From Methylobacter sp. (GTDB lineage: Bacteria > Pseudomonadota > Gammaproteobacteria > Methylococcales > Methylomonadaceae): a stretch of DNA of 64,000 nt. This document shows positions 18,777 to 27,506 of this stretch, piece by piece (within the stretch, counting starts at the first letter, position 1; each line of letters starts with the position of its first letter). The position numbers and the translations under genes were made by a program. Where the stretch lies: contig SCPZ01000027.1 in assembly GCA_004299305.1 (NCBI GenBank), positions 1 through 64,000 of the forward strand. Reading direction: 5' to 3'. The notes beneath the pieces were generated by a model. That model saw only the letters and a program-made list of their open reading frames with translations, ran no database searches and had not been told where the DNA came from.

Positions 18777-20632
18777 GGCGACGAGGCAAGACGCACGCTG
18801 TTGCGATTGCCTTGCTTGATAAGATATAAAGCATCGTCCGCCCATTTCATCAATTCTTTCCAGCCCGGCTTGGCTCCCATAGCGCCTGCTACACCAATAC
18901 TGACGGTAATTGGCTGGCGCAATACGAACCCGTGGAGCTGGTTTTTTTCGATGGAACGGCGGATGCGCTCGGCTAACAGCATGGCTGTGCCACCATCGGT
19001 GTTGGGGGCAATGACCAGGAACTCTTCTCCGCCCAGTCGGCAAACAATATCATTGGTGCGTGCGGTTGTTCGCATCAGGTTGGCTGCGTGGGTCAGCACC
19101 TGATCACCGACATCATGACCTAAAGTGTCATTGACCGCCTTAAAATGATCTAAATCCAACATTAAAACGCTCAACGGTTGATTGGAGCGCAGCGCAGCCG
19201 CCGCTTCCTGTTCCAGACGATTCAGTGCATAGCGTCGATTGGGTAAGCCGGTCAGGACGTCCGTATTCGCGATAGACTTGAGACGACGGTTAGCCGCCGC
19301 CAGCTCGGCAGTATAGCGCTGAATGTCGCGACTCTCTTTTTCCAGTTCATTTTGCAGCATGATGATACGCTGCCCCGCCCGGATGCGCGCCAGCAACACT
19401 CGCAGACTAATCGGCTTGGTTACATAATCGTCGATACCGGCATCGAAGGCTTCAACCAGGGCATCTTCATCCTCCGTGGAGGTGAGCATAATAATATAAA
19501 TGTTCTTGCCAAAGGTCGATGTCCGTAACGCCTTACAAAGGGATAATCCATCCATGGGTTTCATACGCCAATCGGTAATAAGCAATTGAGGCCTGCGCTC
19601 AATGACATGCTTTAGTGCGGACTCACCGTTGCGGCACACCGCCACCTGATTCCCTTCCGCTGCAAGCTGCTTGGAAAGACGCGCCAGCATCATGGGATCG
19701 TCATCAACCAGCAACAAGTTTAAACCAAGCAAACCCGGTTCCACGGTATCAACAGCTTTTAGCATAGGTTGGCGCGCATCGGTTTTTACGTCAATTAACT
19801 TTCCCCACTCTTGCCAGAGTTCGATTATTTCATCGATAAAGGTAAGCAGAGCGGATTCGTCCAACGCATGAAGCCCTGCTTCATCTGTTAAATACGGCAA
19901 CAGTACGGCTCGATAGGCTTCATCAGCCATACAGTAGTTTCCGAGCAAGCGAGCAAAAATCAGTTGTCTGGCAAACTGGTCTATTCGACTCAGTCCTGCT
20001 ACTTTCATCTCAAAGCTCAATTTCAAGGCATCCAGAAATATCGGAGGAAATCCCCAATCGGCCAGCAACATCAAGGTCAGATCATTATGGTCGATAGCAA
20101 AACGCTCACGCTCCAAAGCAAGAAGCTGTTTGCCTTCTGCCGCCTCAAGACATTCACCATAGATCTCCGACCAAGCCGTTGCCAAAGCCAGACTGCCTAT
20201 GTCGCTAAGCAGTCCCAAGGTAAACGATTCTGCGGGTACGACGGTGACTTCCCGAGCCGTGATTGCCGCGATAGCCACCGACATCGCCAGGGACCGCGAC
20301 CAGTAGGTCTCGTAATCAAATGCAGGACAATGGCCTTTACTGTTGCTACCAATCAAGGAAAGGCTTAGTGCGAAGTTGCGCACGGTCTGCATGCCCATCA
20401 TCATCACCGCAGATTCAATATCGGCAATGGGGCGCCTAGCTCCCAAAGCCGCCGAATTGGCAAAGCGTAAAATACGCCCGCTTAGGGCGGGATCGACTTT
20501 AACAAGCTGACTCACTTGTTGCACAGTGGCGTCGTGTTGCTGCACGAGCTGCATGATAGCTAACGCCGTGCCGGAAGGTGAAGGCAAGCGCTCTGCGGCT
20601 TTTAGTTCATTAAGATTGAATTCAGTATTCAT
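18773..20632 (-). CDS. HDOD - response regulator receiver - GGDEF protein
   Basis: Cytosolic signalling protein of 619 residues. An HDOD domain (about 10-210) is followed by a receiver domain with the phospho-acceptor Asp in RPQLLITDWRMKPMDG, a short coiled coil, and a GGDEF domain. The active site reads GGEEF and an intact RxxD inhibitory site (RTND) lies five residues before it, so it is probably an active, product-inhibited diguanylate cyclase. The ATG overlaps the end of the upstream hybrid kinase by 11 bases, and the receiver is a likely target of that kinase's phosphorelay (inference). The stop lies in a repeat arm. Confidence 0.88.
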   Translation of the reverse strand: MNTEFNLNELKAAERLPSPSGTALAIMQLVQQHDATVQQVSQLVKVDPALSGRILRFANSAALGARRPIADIESAVMMMGMQTVRNFALSLSLIGSNSKGHCPAFDYETYWSRSLAMSVAIAAITAREVTVVPAESFTLGLLSDIGSLALATAWSEIYGECLEAAEGKQLLALERERFAIDHNDLTLMLLADWGFPPIFLDALKLSFEMKVAGLSRIDQFARQLIFARLLGNYCMADEAYRAVLLPYLTDEAGLHALDESALLTFIDEIIELWQEWGKLIDVKTDARQPMLKAVDTVEPGLLGLNLLLVDDDPMMLARLSKQLAAEGNQVAVCRNGESALKHVIERRPQLLITDWRMKPMDGLSLCKALRTSTFGKNIYIIMLTSTEDEDALVEAFDAGIDDYVTKPISLRVLLARIRAGQRIIMLQNELEKESRDIQRYTAELAAANRRLKSIANTDVLTGLPNRRYALNRLEQEAAAALRSNQPLSVLMLDLDHFKAVNDTLGHDVGDQVLTHAANLMRTTARTNDIVCRLGGEEFLVIAPNTDGGTAMLLAERIRRSIEKNQLHGFVLRQPITVSIGVAGAMGAKPGWKELMKWADDALYLIKQGNRNSVRLASSP

Positions 20633-23600
20633 TAATTTTGTTTTTTCTTTTAAGCAGGGTCTCGACTAGATCCATCGTGGCCTGAGTCAAGTCATTGCTC
20701 ATCAACTGAAACTCGGCACCTACGCCATCGCTTACAGGATGTAGAGGAGCGGAAGCTTTGCGGGCAGCCTGTTCCAGGCTTACCGCCAAGCTGATTGTTT
20801 TTTCGGCGCAAAAATGTCCGGCCATGCCTTTAATCGCATGTGCTGCGTCGGCCAACGCAAGGAGATCGGCTCGAGAAAGAGCGGCCGCTAATTCAGTTAA
20901 TTGTATAGGCGCCTCTTCGAGAAATAAATCTATCATCTCGATCAGTAAATCATGATCGTCATCCAGCCGTTTGAGTGCGGCAGATTCATCCCAAGCCTCC
21001 GTTTCAGGCAGGTCCTGAGTGTTGTCAAAGGGCTTATCTTGATTGGAATCGAATAGCGGTTCCTGGGCGGAGTCGAAGGGCTCGCCCAGCCAGCGCGTCA
21101 AAACTACCGCCAAATCGGCTCGACTTAAGGGCTTGCTAAGATAATCGTCCATGCCTGCGGATAGGCATTTTTCACGCTCGCCTGCCGATGCATGTGCGGT
21201 GAGTGCGGTGATCGGCGTATGTGAGTTGCCGGTCATTTCCCGCTCGCGCAAAGTACGCGTGGCTTCATAACCATCCATGACCGGCATCTGGCAATCCATC
21301 AACACGAGGTCGTAGGCTTGATGCTCCAGCAGGTCCAGCGCCGCTTGCCCGTTATTGGCCAGGTCGGGTTTAAGCTGGAACTTGGCGAGCTGGGAAAGTA
21401 TCACTTTTTGGTTGACCTTATTATCTTCCACCACCAGCACCCGTTTGTTGCTGTAATCGGGCAAGACCTCTTTTACCTTGGCTGCAACAGGAGCGGTTTT
21501 CTCGCCGGGAAAATTTAATGTATCGACAATGGCATCAAAAAGCTGCGATTGCCGTACCGGTTTTAACAGGCTTTGGCTGTATCCCAATTCAAGTCTTTCG
21601 ACTTGTGATCCTATGCTGCCTGAGGATAAAAGAATACGTGGAATGTTGGCAATAATAGGGTTGTCAATGATGGCGCGAGCCAGGGCAAAGCCATCCATGT
21701 CCGGCATTTGCATATCCGACAACAGCAAGGTATAGGGTTCGTTTCGTAGCGCGGCGGCTTCGAGTTCAACGAGTGCCGCAGGTCCGTTGTCGACTTCGTT
21801 TAAGGTAAGCCCCCAGTTGTTCAGGTAATGCGTCAGAATCATACGATTAGTGGCGTTATCATCGACTATCAAGGTGCGCTTGCCTGCAAAATTAGCCTGC
21901 GGAACCGGGATGTCGTTATCCACCGGCGTCAATGGCAAAGTAAACCAAAAATTTGCTCCCTGCCCCAGCGTGCTTTCAACACCGATGTGTCCGTTCATTA
22001 GCATAACCAGGTCCTTGCTGATGGACAGGCCAAGCCCGGTACCGCCGTAACGCCGGGAAGTGGAATTGTCCGCCTGGGAAAACGCCTGAAACAGCCGCGT
22101 TTGCGCCTCGGCAGCAATACCGATACCGGTATCCACCACCTCGAATCGCAGTATCTCCAGGGATGGAGTGTATGCCGAAAACCTGCCGGGAGCAGGTTCG
22201 GCAATCTCCAGGGATGGCGTGTATGCCGCAAGCCTGTCGGGAGCAGATGTTGCGTCGGTATTGTCCTGTTTGGACATGCTCGACTGCATGGATGCAGGAG
22301 GTAGAGCAATGCATGGAGCAATTGCAGACACTTTTACCGAGACTTCTCCCTGCTCGGTAAATTTAACGGCATTGCCTATCAAGTTGGTCAGCACTTGCCG
22401 GATGCGCGTGGGATCGCCGTGCCAACGTAGCGGCAGATCCGGCGGCAGAAAACAGTTTAATTCCAGGCCTTTGCCGTGAGCGCGACTGGATAGTAGCGTG
22501 CAAATTTCTTCCACCAAATCCGGCAGATTAAACTCAAGCTGCTCCAATTCTATCTTACCCGCCTCCAGTTTGGAAAAATCCAGAATATCGTTGATGATAG
22601 TTAACAAGGATTCTGCCGAGTTTGCCGCGATTTCTATCAAATCCCATTGCTCGCGAGACAATTGCGTATCCTGCAAAAGATCCAGCATCCCCAATACGCC
22701 GTTCATCGGCGTGCGAATTTCATGACTCATATTGGCCAAAAATTCAGTCTTGGACTGAGCGACCTGCAAGGCTGCGTCACGCGCAGCCTCCAAAGAGGCA
22801 TTCGCCTGGTTCTGGAGCAGTGCGAGCGCTATCATTTCACCGACCTCCTTGAGCATAGCGATGCGGGACTCGCTTTGCACGGGGTAGACTTCGGTAAAAA
22901 TGAACAAGACACCGAGAATTTCCTCGCCGGAAGCGATGGGCACGATGTAATGGCCGTGGGGCGGCTGTTCATCGCGACAAAGCTCACACGCCTTAGCTGC
23001 ATCCTGTAGGCAACAATTATCGGCAACGACAAGTTTCCTTGAAACGGCGACTTGACCGCACAGGCCGTCGCCAAAAGCTATACGCTGCTCCATCCCGTCG
23101 AACTTGCCATGCCCTTCGGCTATGCTCAGGACAGGCTCTTCGGCTATGCTTGGGCCAACTACCACGAATCTTTCCAGGTAATCACCCTCCTGCGCCCGTA
23201 GAAACACACAAGCCCTGCGTTGAGGATCGAAAGCCTTAAGATCGAATAAAACATCCAAAACCTGGACAAAACGTTGTTCCAGCGACAGGGACTGATGCAA
23301 GGCCTCGGAGATAGCCAGGCGAGCGGCGGTATCGTCAGTTTCAATTTGCAAAGCGGCTTCCTCTTCAACCTGCTTGCTGACATCATGTTGAATCTGTACG
23401 TAGCCGGACAGTGTGCCGTTTACCGTCATAATCGGCGTAATATTGGTCTTGGCCCAGTATTCCAGCGCATCCCCGGAAGAGGGGCTACGGCTGTTGCGTT
23501 CATGCTCCGACACTAGAACATTGGATAGGCGGCGACCTCGCAGCCGACCTGACCAGGCTTTGCTGCAACTAAGCCTGTCTTGCATATCGGACAGGGCTTG

Positions 23601-24410
23601 CTGGTCGGCGATAGGACTATCCAGCACGTAGGGTTTTTGTCCTATCAGCGCATCCTCCGTCCAACCGGTGAACAGGCACAGCGCCGGGTTGGCGTATTGG
23701 ATGAATCCTTCCGCATCGGTGATCAATATCATCTCGCTGCTGGCGTCCAGCGCGCGCTTAAGCGCCGTCAGCTTTAGTTCATTCGCTTTTCGCCTGGTAA
23801 TATCCCGGCGTATCGACAGGTATTGTTTGGGTCTACCGTCTTTATCCGGCAACGGTGCTATAGTGCTGTCCACCCAGTACAATTCCCCGTCTTTGCGGCG
23901 ATTGCAGAACTCGCCACGCCATACTTGCCCCCCGGTAATGGTGCTCCACATAGTGCGGATGTAATCCTGGTCGTGATAACCGGAGTTGACGATACTATGA
24001 TCCTGGCCGATGAGTTCATGCGGCGCATAACCGGAGAGCTTGCAAAACATGTCGTTAGCGTAAACGATGCGGCCCTGAAGATCGGAAATGCTGATAAGAA
24101 CATGGGCCTCCAGCGCTTCCAGCAAGCCCCTGTTCGAGACCATTTGCTCCTCGACTTGGGTTTGCTTTTGATTGACCTGCAAGGCTAGCGGACGCAACGC
24201 TAAAAACCACAACAAAGGCGCAGTCAAAACCGTCAGCAAGACAGCATCCAGAATAATGTTTTGTGTCGGCGACAAAGCGATTTCCTGACGCTGAAGCGCA
24301 CCAAGCAACAACATGACCAGTGTTTCGGAAACACCGATGACTGCAATGATAATACCTAACGAGGAAAGAAAATTACGCTTCGAGTATTGCGGCGACAATG
24401 GAGTTGACAT
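20622..24410 (-). CDS. Hybrid sensor histidine kinase (TM-PAS-PAS-GAF-HisKA-HATPase-REC-REC-HPt)
   Basis: Membrane protein of 1262 residues. Two helices near residues 12-70, two PAS domains (ANDMFCKLSGYAPHELIG; ANPALCLFTGWTEDALIG), a GAF domain with a Cys pair (CELCRDEQPP), and a kinase core with phospho-His at about residue 563 (MSHEIRTPMNG). ATPase motifs are RFEVVDTGIGI and RYGGTGLGLSIS. Receivers have Asp at about 899 and 1039, and a C-terminal HPt has His at about 1191 (AHAIKGMAGH). Between the N box and G1 box of the ATPase domain, and in two linkers, it carries in-frame copies of dispersed repeats, listed separately. Probably acts with the overlapping HDOD-REC-GGDEF gene as a phosphorelay controlling c-di-GMP. 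Confidence 0.9.
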   Translation of the reverse strand: MSTPLSPQYSKRNFLSSLGIIIAVIGVSETLVMLLLGALQRQEIALSPTQNIILDAVLLTVLTAPLLWFLALRPLALQVNQKQTQVEEQMVSNRGLLEALEAHVLISISDLQGRIVYANDMFCKLSGYAPHELIGQDHSIVNSGYHDQDYIRTMWSTITGGQVWRGEFCNRRKDGELYWVDSTIAPLPDKDGRPKQYLSIRRDITRRKANELKLTALKRALDASSEMILITDAEGFIQYANPALCLFTGWTEDALIGQKPYVLDSPIADQQALSDMQDRLSCSKAWSGRLRGRRLSNVLVSEHERNSRSPSSGDALEYWAKTNITPIMTVNGTLSGYVQIQHDVSKQVEEEAALQIETDDTAARLAISEALHQSLSLEQRFVQVLDVLFDLKAFDPQRRACVFLRAQEGDYLERFVVVGPSIAEEPVLSIAEGHGKFDGMEQRIAFGDGLCGQVAVSRKLVVADNCCLQDAAKACELCRDEQPPHGHYIVPIASGEEILGVLFIFTEVYPVQSESRIAMLKEVGEMIALALLQNQANASLEAARDAALQVAQSKTEFLANMSHEIRTPMNGVLGMLDLLQDTQLSREQWDLIEIAANSAESLLTIINDILDFSKLEAGKIELEQLEFNLPDLVEEICTLLSSRAHGKGLELNCFLPPDLPLRWHGDPTRIRQVLTNLIGNAVKFTEQGEVSVKVSAIAPCIALPPASMQSSMSKQDNTDATSAPDRLAAYTPSLEIAEPAPGRFSAYTPSLEILRFEVVDTGIGIAAEAQTRLFQAFSQADNSTSRRYGGTGLGLSISKDLVMLMNGHIGVESTLGQGANFWFTLPLTPVDNDIPVPQANFAGKRTLIVDDNATNRMILTHYLNNWGLTLNEVDNGPAALVELEAAALRNEPYTLLLSDMQMPDMDGFALARAIIDNPIIANIPRILLSSGSIGSQVERLELGYSQSLLKPVRQSQLFDAIVDTLNFPGEKTAPVAAKVKEVLPDYSNKRVLVVEDNKVNQKVILSQLAKFQLKPDLANNGQAALDLLEHQAYDLVLMDCQMPVMDGYEATRTLREREMTGNSHTPITALTAHASAGEREKCLSAGMDDYLSKPLSRADLAVVLTRWLGEPFDSAQEPLFDSNQDKPFDNTQDLPETEAWDESAALKRLDDDHDLLIEMIDLFLEEAPIQLTELAAALSRADLLALADAAHAIKGMAGHFCAEKTISLAVSLEQAARKASAPLHPVSDGVGAEFQLMSNDLTQATMDLVETLLKRKNKINEY
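21013..21084. repeat. Three 24-bp in-frame repeat units in the REC2-HPt linker
   Basis: Units begin at 21013, 21037 and 21061 and follow the pattern TCCTGRGNNNNGTCGAAGGG with variation. They encode an eight-residue repeat (EPFDSAQE, PLFDSNQD, KPFDNTQD). The underlying DNA resembles the dispersed TTCGAC...CAGGAC repeat found between genes at 18714-18733. Confidence 0.65.
22157..22249. repeat. Tandem 51-bp in-frame repeat inside the kinase ATPase domain
   Basis: Two copies start at 22157 and 22208. Each contains CCAGGGATGG, then GTGTATGCCG, then CCTG(C/T)CGGGAGCAG, and they encode APDRLAAYTPSLEI and APGRFSAYTPSLEI. The intergenic sequence at 24699-24740, upstream of hemL, is a third copy on the other strand. 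Confidence 0.75.
22284..22325. repeat. Fragment of a dispersed repeat read in frame in the kinase
   Basis: On the minus strand it reads GCAATTGCTCC...TGCATTGCTCTACCTC followed by TGCATCCATGCAG. The intergenic repeat at 31064-31122 has nearly the same blocks in the same order. It encodes AIAPCIALPPASMQS. Confidence 0.65.
23112..23156. repeat. Short dispersed repeat read in frame in the kinase GAF region
   Basis: Contains CTTCGGCTATGCTCAGGACAGG and a second CTTCGGCTATGCTTGGGC; on the coding strand it gives the repetitive SIAEEPVLSIAEGHG. The DNA is of the TTCG...CTCAGGAC repeat type. Confidence 0.55.
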
Positions 24411-24756
24411 TAATCTCTTCTAGTTCTATCTGTTTATTACGATGAGGTTTAGGAATAATAGCCCGATTATCAGGCTATCGCCATTCTTTTCGGGCGGTCA
24501 TGAAGCAGTTATTGGAAGGCCCTGATAGCCATATAAGCGTTGACTACGGCTTCCTCACTTTGCTCTCTCCACTGTTCATATCAGGACCCTGCTTTAAAAG
24601 CATTATTTTTCCAAGGCTATTATTGAATAAAAAACGCTAAACTTTCAATCATAGCAAAGTTAGCCTATCCTTATATGCCTTAAACTCAACCCTAGCCGCA
24701 CCTGCTCCGGTCAGGCTTACGGCATACTCACCATCCTTGGCGATAAAGAAGAAATC
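24411..24756. other. Divergent intergenic region, kinase operon / hemL
   Basis: 346 bp between two divergent genes, so it should hold both promoters, though none could be placed with confidence. It contains a small hairpin (ATAGCC/GGCTAT near 24460-24480) and the repeat at 24699-24740 just before the hemL ribosome-binding site. Confidence 0.4.
24699..24740 (+). repeat. Intergenic copy of the repeat found in the hybrid kinase gene
   Basis: Reads CACCTGCTCCGGTCAGG, then CTTACGGCATACTCACCATC, then CTTGG. It aligns base for base, with scattered differences, to the reverse complement of both 22157-22198 and 22208-22249. It ends 17 bases before the hemL ATG, so it forms most of the hemL leader. 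Confidence 0.7.
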
Positions 24757-26040
24757 ATGACTACTAAAGCAACCCGATTATTTTCCGAGGCAAAACTTGT
24801 AATTCCCGGCGGCGTAAATTCGCCGGTACGATCTTTTAGCGGAGTGGGCGGCGCTCCGATTTTTATCGATCACGCCCTTGGCGCTTACATCTACGACAGT
24901 TCCGGCAATCGTTATATCGATTATGTCGGCTCCTGGGGGCCAATGATTGTAGGTCATGCTCACCCGGAAGTCATCACGGCGGTCAAGCAGGCTGTAGACA
25001 AAGGCTTGAGTTTCGGCGCGCCGACCGAAATTGAAACACTGATGGCCAAACGGGTTTGCGAGCTGGTGCCGTCTATCGATATGGTCAGAATGGTCAGCTC
25101 CGGCACCGAGGCGACCATGAGCGCCATCCGCTTAGCCAGGGGCTACACCGGCCGGGATAAAATCGTTAAATTCGAAGGCTGTTATCACGGCCATTCCGAC
25201 GCCTTATTGGTCAAGGCCGGTTCCGGTGCGTTGACTTTCGGCGTACCCAGCTCTCCCGGCGTACCGGCCTCGGTCGCTGAAAACACCATCACCTTGACTT
25301 ACAACGATAGCGAGTCGGTCAAAACGCTGTTTGCAGAAATCGGCGAGCAAATCGCCTGCATTATCGTCGAGCCGGTCGCCGGTAATATGAACTGCATCCC
25401 GCCTGAGCCCGGTTTCCTGGAATGCTTGCGCCAAGTTTGCGACCAATATAATAGCGTACTGATTTTCGATGAAGTGATGACCGGTTTTAGAGTAGGCTTA
25501 CAAGGTGCTCAGGGACTTTATAATATTAAGCCCGATTTAACCACCTTAGGCAAAATCATCGGCGGCGGGATGCCGGTCGGCGCGTTTGGCGGCTCGCGTA
25601 AAATCATGGAATATCTTGCACCGCTAGGCCCCGTCTATCAGGCCGGTACGCTTTCCGGCAATCCGGTTGCGATGGCCGCCGGTTTAAAAACCCTGGAATT
25701 GATAGCCCAACCGGATTTTTACCCGGCGTTGACCGCAAAAACCGAAAAACTGACTTCAGGCCTGAAAATCCGCGCCGACGAAGCCGGTATCGCGATGACC
25801 ACGAACAGCGTTGGCGGCATGTTCGGGCTGTTTTTCACCGCCGAAAAGCAAGTGCGTCGCTTTGCCCAGGTCATGCAATGCGATCAAAACCTGTTTAAAC
25901 GCTTTTTTCATGCGATGCTGGAACAAGGCGTTTATTTGGCGCCTTCCGCGTTTGAAGCCGGTTTTGTATCAGCCGCGCACAGCGATGAAGACCTGGAAAA
26001 AACCCTGGATATTGCAGCAGCCATATTCAATCGTTTGTGA
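24757..26040 (+). CDS. hemL: Glutamate-1-semialdehyde 2,1-aminomutase
   Basis: PLP enzyme that converts glutamate-1-semialdehyde to 5-aminolevulinate in the C5 heme pathway. The 427 residues include [60 protein letters not shown] and the PLP lysine in [18 protein letters not shown]. Full length. The start is preceded by AAGAAG. Its leader contains a dispersed repeat. Confidence 0.97.
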   Translation: MTTKATRLFSEAKLVIPGGVNSPVRSFSGVGGAPIFIDHALGAYIYDSSGNRYIDYVGSWGPMIVGHAHPEVITAVKQAVDKGLSFGAPTEIETLMAKRVCELVPSIDMVRMVSSGTEATMSAIRLARGYTGRDKIVKFEGCYHGHSDALLVKAGSGALTFGVPSSPGVPASVAENTITLTYNDSESVKTLFAEIGEQIACIIVEPVAGNMNCIPPEPGFLECLRQVCDQYNSVLIFDEVMTGFRVGLQGAQGLYNIKPDLTTLGKIIGGGMPVGAFGGSRKIMEYLAPLGPVYQAGTLSGNPVAMAAGLKTLELIAQPDFYPALTAKTEKLTSGLKIRADEAGIAMTTNSVGGMFGLFFTAEKQVRRFAQVMQCDQNLFKRFFHAMLEQGVYLAPSAFEAGFVSAAHSDEDLEKTLDIAAAIFNRL

Positions 26041-26128
26041 CTATAGCCTCGTAGACTCGAAACCACAGCTGTTGATTAGCGACTGAATATGGTTAAATCT
26101 GCATGACGAATAGACAAAGGCGATAACT

Positions 26129-26359
26129 ATGCGTAAACAAACAATTCAATACTCATCACCCTTAGATGCCTTGATTGAAGTTGCAAAACGGCTCAGCATC
26201 CTTGAACAGCAGCAACACATGGATTCGGAAGAGTTTTTTTATCAATACAGCCAAGGCCGACTATCTGACGATGTTACATTCGTGGAATGGGCTAACGATT
26301 ACCGGCATTACCTGCATTTGCGCCAAAGTTTGGATATGAAACTGAAAAATGCTGCATGA
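26129..26359 (+). CDS. Putative TumA-type antitoxin
   Basis: 76 residues with no named domain visible; helical and charged (LDALIEVAKRLSILEQQQHM, EFFYQYSQGRLSDD). It is assigned by position: it precedes and overlaps a DUF6516 (TumE-like) gene by 11 bases, the arrangement known for the TumE-TumA toxin-antitoxin pair. AAAGGCG lies seven bases before the ATG. Confidence 0.65.
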   Translation: MRKQTIQYSSPLDALIEVAKRLSILEQQQHMDSEEFFYQYSQGRLSDDVTFVEWANDYRHYLHLRQSLDMKLKNAA

Positions 26360-26681
26360 ATTGCTAAAAGACTATTTGGATGATGTTGAGCAAGCAATTC
26401 TTAGCTGTGACGATGTTTACGTCGAGCGTTACACTGAGGAAATCCTGACCCCGGAGCGCGTTAACCTACGTCTTCGGATACGATTTGATAAAGGGTATTT
26501 GCTGGAAATACATGAGGCGGTAATCATTACCAGCCAAAACCTTGTACATCTGGATTATCGTTACCACTGCCAGGATGAACAAAACTACTTGGTGTTTCGT
26601 TATGACAGCACACCGCATTTCCCGGATTTAGCGAGCTTTCCTCACCACAAACACTTGCCCGATGCTGTTATCATTTCCTAA
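26349..26681 (+). CDS. DUF6516-family protein, putative TumE-type toxin
   Basis: 110 residues. The pattern RIRFDKGYLLEIHEAVII, then YRYHCQDEQNYLVFRYDSTPH and FPHHKHLPD, is that of DUF6516, the family of the TumE toxin. Overlaps the preceding small gene, indicating translational coupling of antitoxin then toxin. Toxic activity is inferred from family only. Confidence 0.75.
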   Translation: MLHELLKDYLDDVEQAILSCDDVYVERYTEEILTPERVNLRLRIRFDKGYLLEIHEAVIITSQNLVHLDYRYHCQDEQNYLVFRYDSTPHFPDLASFPHHKHLPDAVIIS

Positions 26682-26791
26682 AGACCGGACATCAACTATG
26701 TGTTGCAGGAAGTTATAGCGCATCAGGAAGAATAACTCCAAACAGGGCGAGGTTTGCACCCCGCCCCTAACGTTTCCTTAGGTAGAGAACC

Positions 26792-27190
26792 ATGACCGAC
26801 GAAATTCGCTGGCAACAACGCTTCCATAATTATGAAAAAGCTTTTTTATTGCTGGAACGCGCACTGTCCATTGCAACGCCTACTGAAGTTGAACGCGGAG
26901 GCATCATTCAGTTTTATAAAATGACTTTTAAACTGGCATGGAAGTTCATGAAAGATTATCTGGAGTATCAGGGTTATACGGTCAACTCACCCAGAGAAGC
27001 CATAAAACTGGCCTTGCAGGCTAATATTCTGACTGACGGCCAGCTGTGGATGGATGCTTTGAGCGACAGAAACCTGAACACTCATACTTATGAGGAAATC
27101 AGGGCCATAGAAGTTGTCGCCAAAATAAAGTCCGCCTATTTTCCGGCTTTACAGCAATTACATCGTCGTATGAGCGCCGAGCTGGAGTAA
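26792..27190 (+). CDS. HI0074/HepT-like nucleotidyltransferase-partner protein
   Basis: 132 residues, all helical: RWQQRFHNYEKAFLLLERAL, FYKMTFKLAWKFMKDYLEYQ, WMDALSDRNLNTHTYEEI. This is the nucleotidyltransferase substrate-binding (HI0074) family, related to HepT. The stop overlaps the next gene by one base, the usual pairing with a minimal nucleotidyltransferase; such pairs behave as toxin-antitoxin (HepT/MntA) modules. The R(x4-6)H motif of HepT RNases is only loosely matched (RNLNTH), so activity is uncertain. Confidence 0.8.
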   Translation: MTDEIRWQQRFHNYEKAFLLLERALSIATPTEVERGGIIQFYKMTFKLAWKFMKDYLEYQGYTVNSPREAIKLALQANILTDGQLWMDALSDRNLNTHTYEEIRAIEVVAKIKSAYFPALQQLHRRMSAELE

Positions 27191-27501
27191 TGGATACAGG
27201 ACTGCTCCAGGCGGATATAAAACGCATCACAACCGCGATTAAGCAATTTCCTGAAATTGAAAACGCGGTTATTTTCGGTTCCCGCGCCAAAGGAACGCAC
27301 AAAAAAGCGTCCGATGTCGATCTGGCTATCAAGGGCGGCTCCGTCACCGGCGAAACGATTAGCCGCCTGAATTTCCTGCTCAATGAAGAGTTGCCCTTGC
27401 CGTATTTTTTTGATGTCGTGCATTATGAATCGCTAAAAAACCAGGCTCTTGTAGAACATATTGATAGGATAGGGAAAACGCTGACGTCATTTGGTCGCTA
27501 A
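27190..27501 (+). CDS. MntA-like minimal nucleotidyltransferase
   Basis: 103 residues. The nucleotidyltransferase signature GSRAKGTHKKASDVDLAI (GSxxxG...DxD) is intact, with a third acidic residue in FFDVV. Paired and overlapping with the HI0074/HepT-like gene. In characterised MntA-HepT systems the MntA enzyme AMPylates HepT as antitoxin; here that is by analogy. Confidence 0.82.
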   Translation: MDTGLLQADIKRITTAIKQFPEIENAVIFGSRAKGTHKKASDVDLAIKGGSVTGETISRLNFLLNEELPLPYFFDVVHYESLKNQALVEHIDRIGKTLTSFGR

Positions 27502-27506
27502 TCATC

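Noticed and set aside
21976..22360. Several frames of 65-112 residues overlapping the kinase repeat region
   Set aside because: They lie over the kinase in other frames and arise because repeats lack stops.
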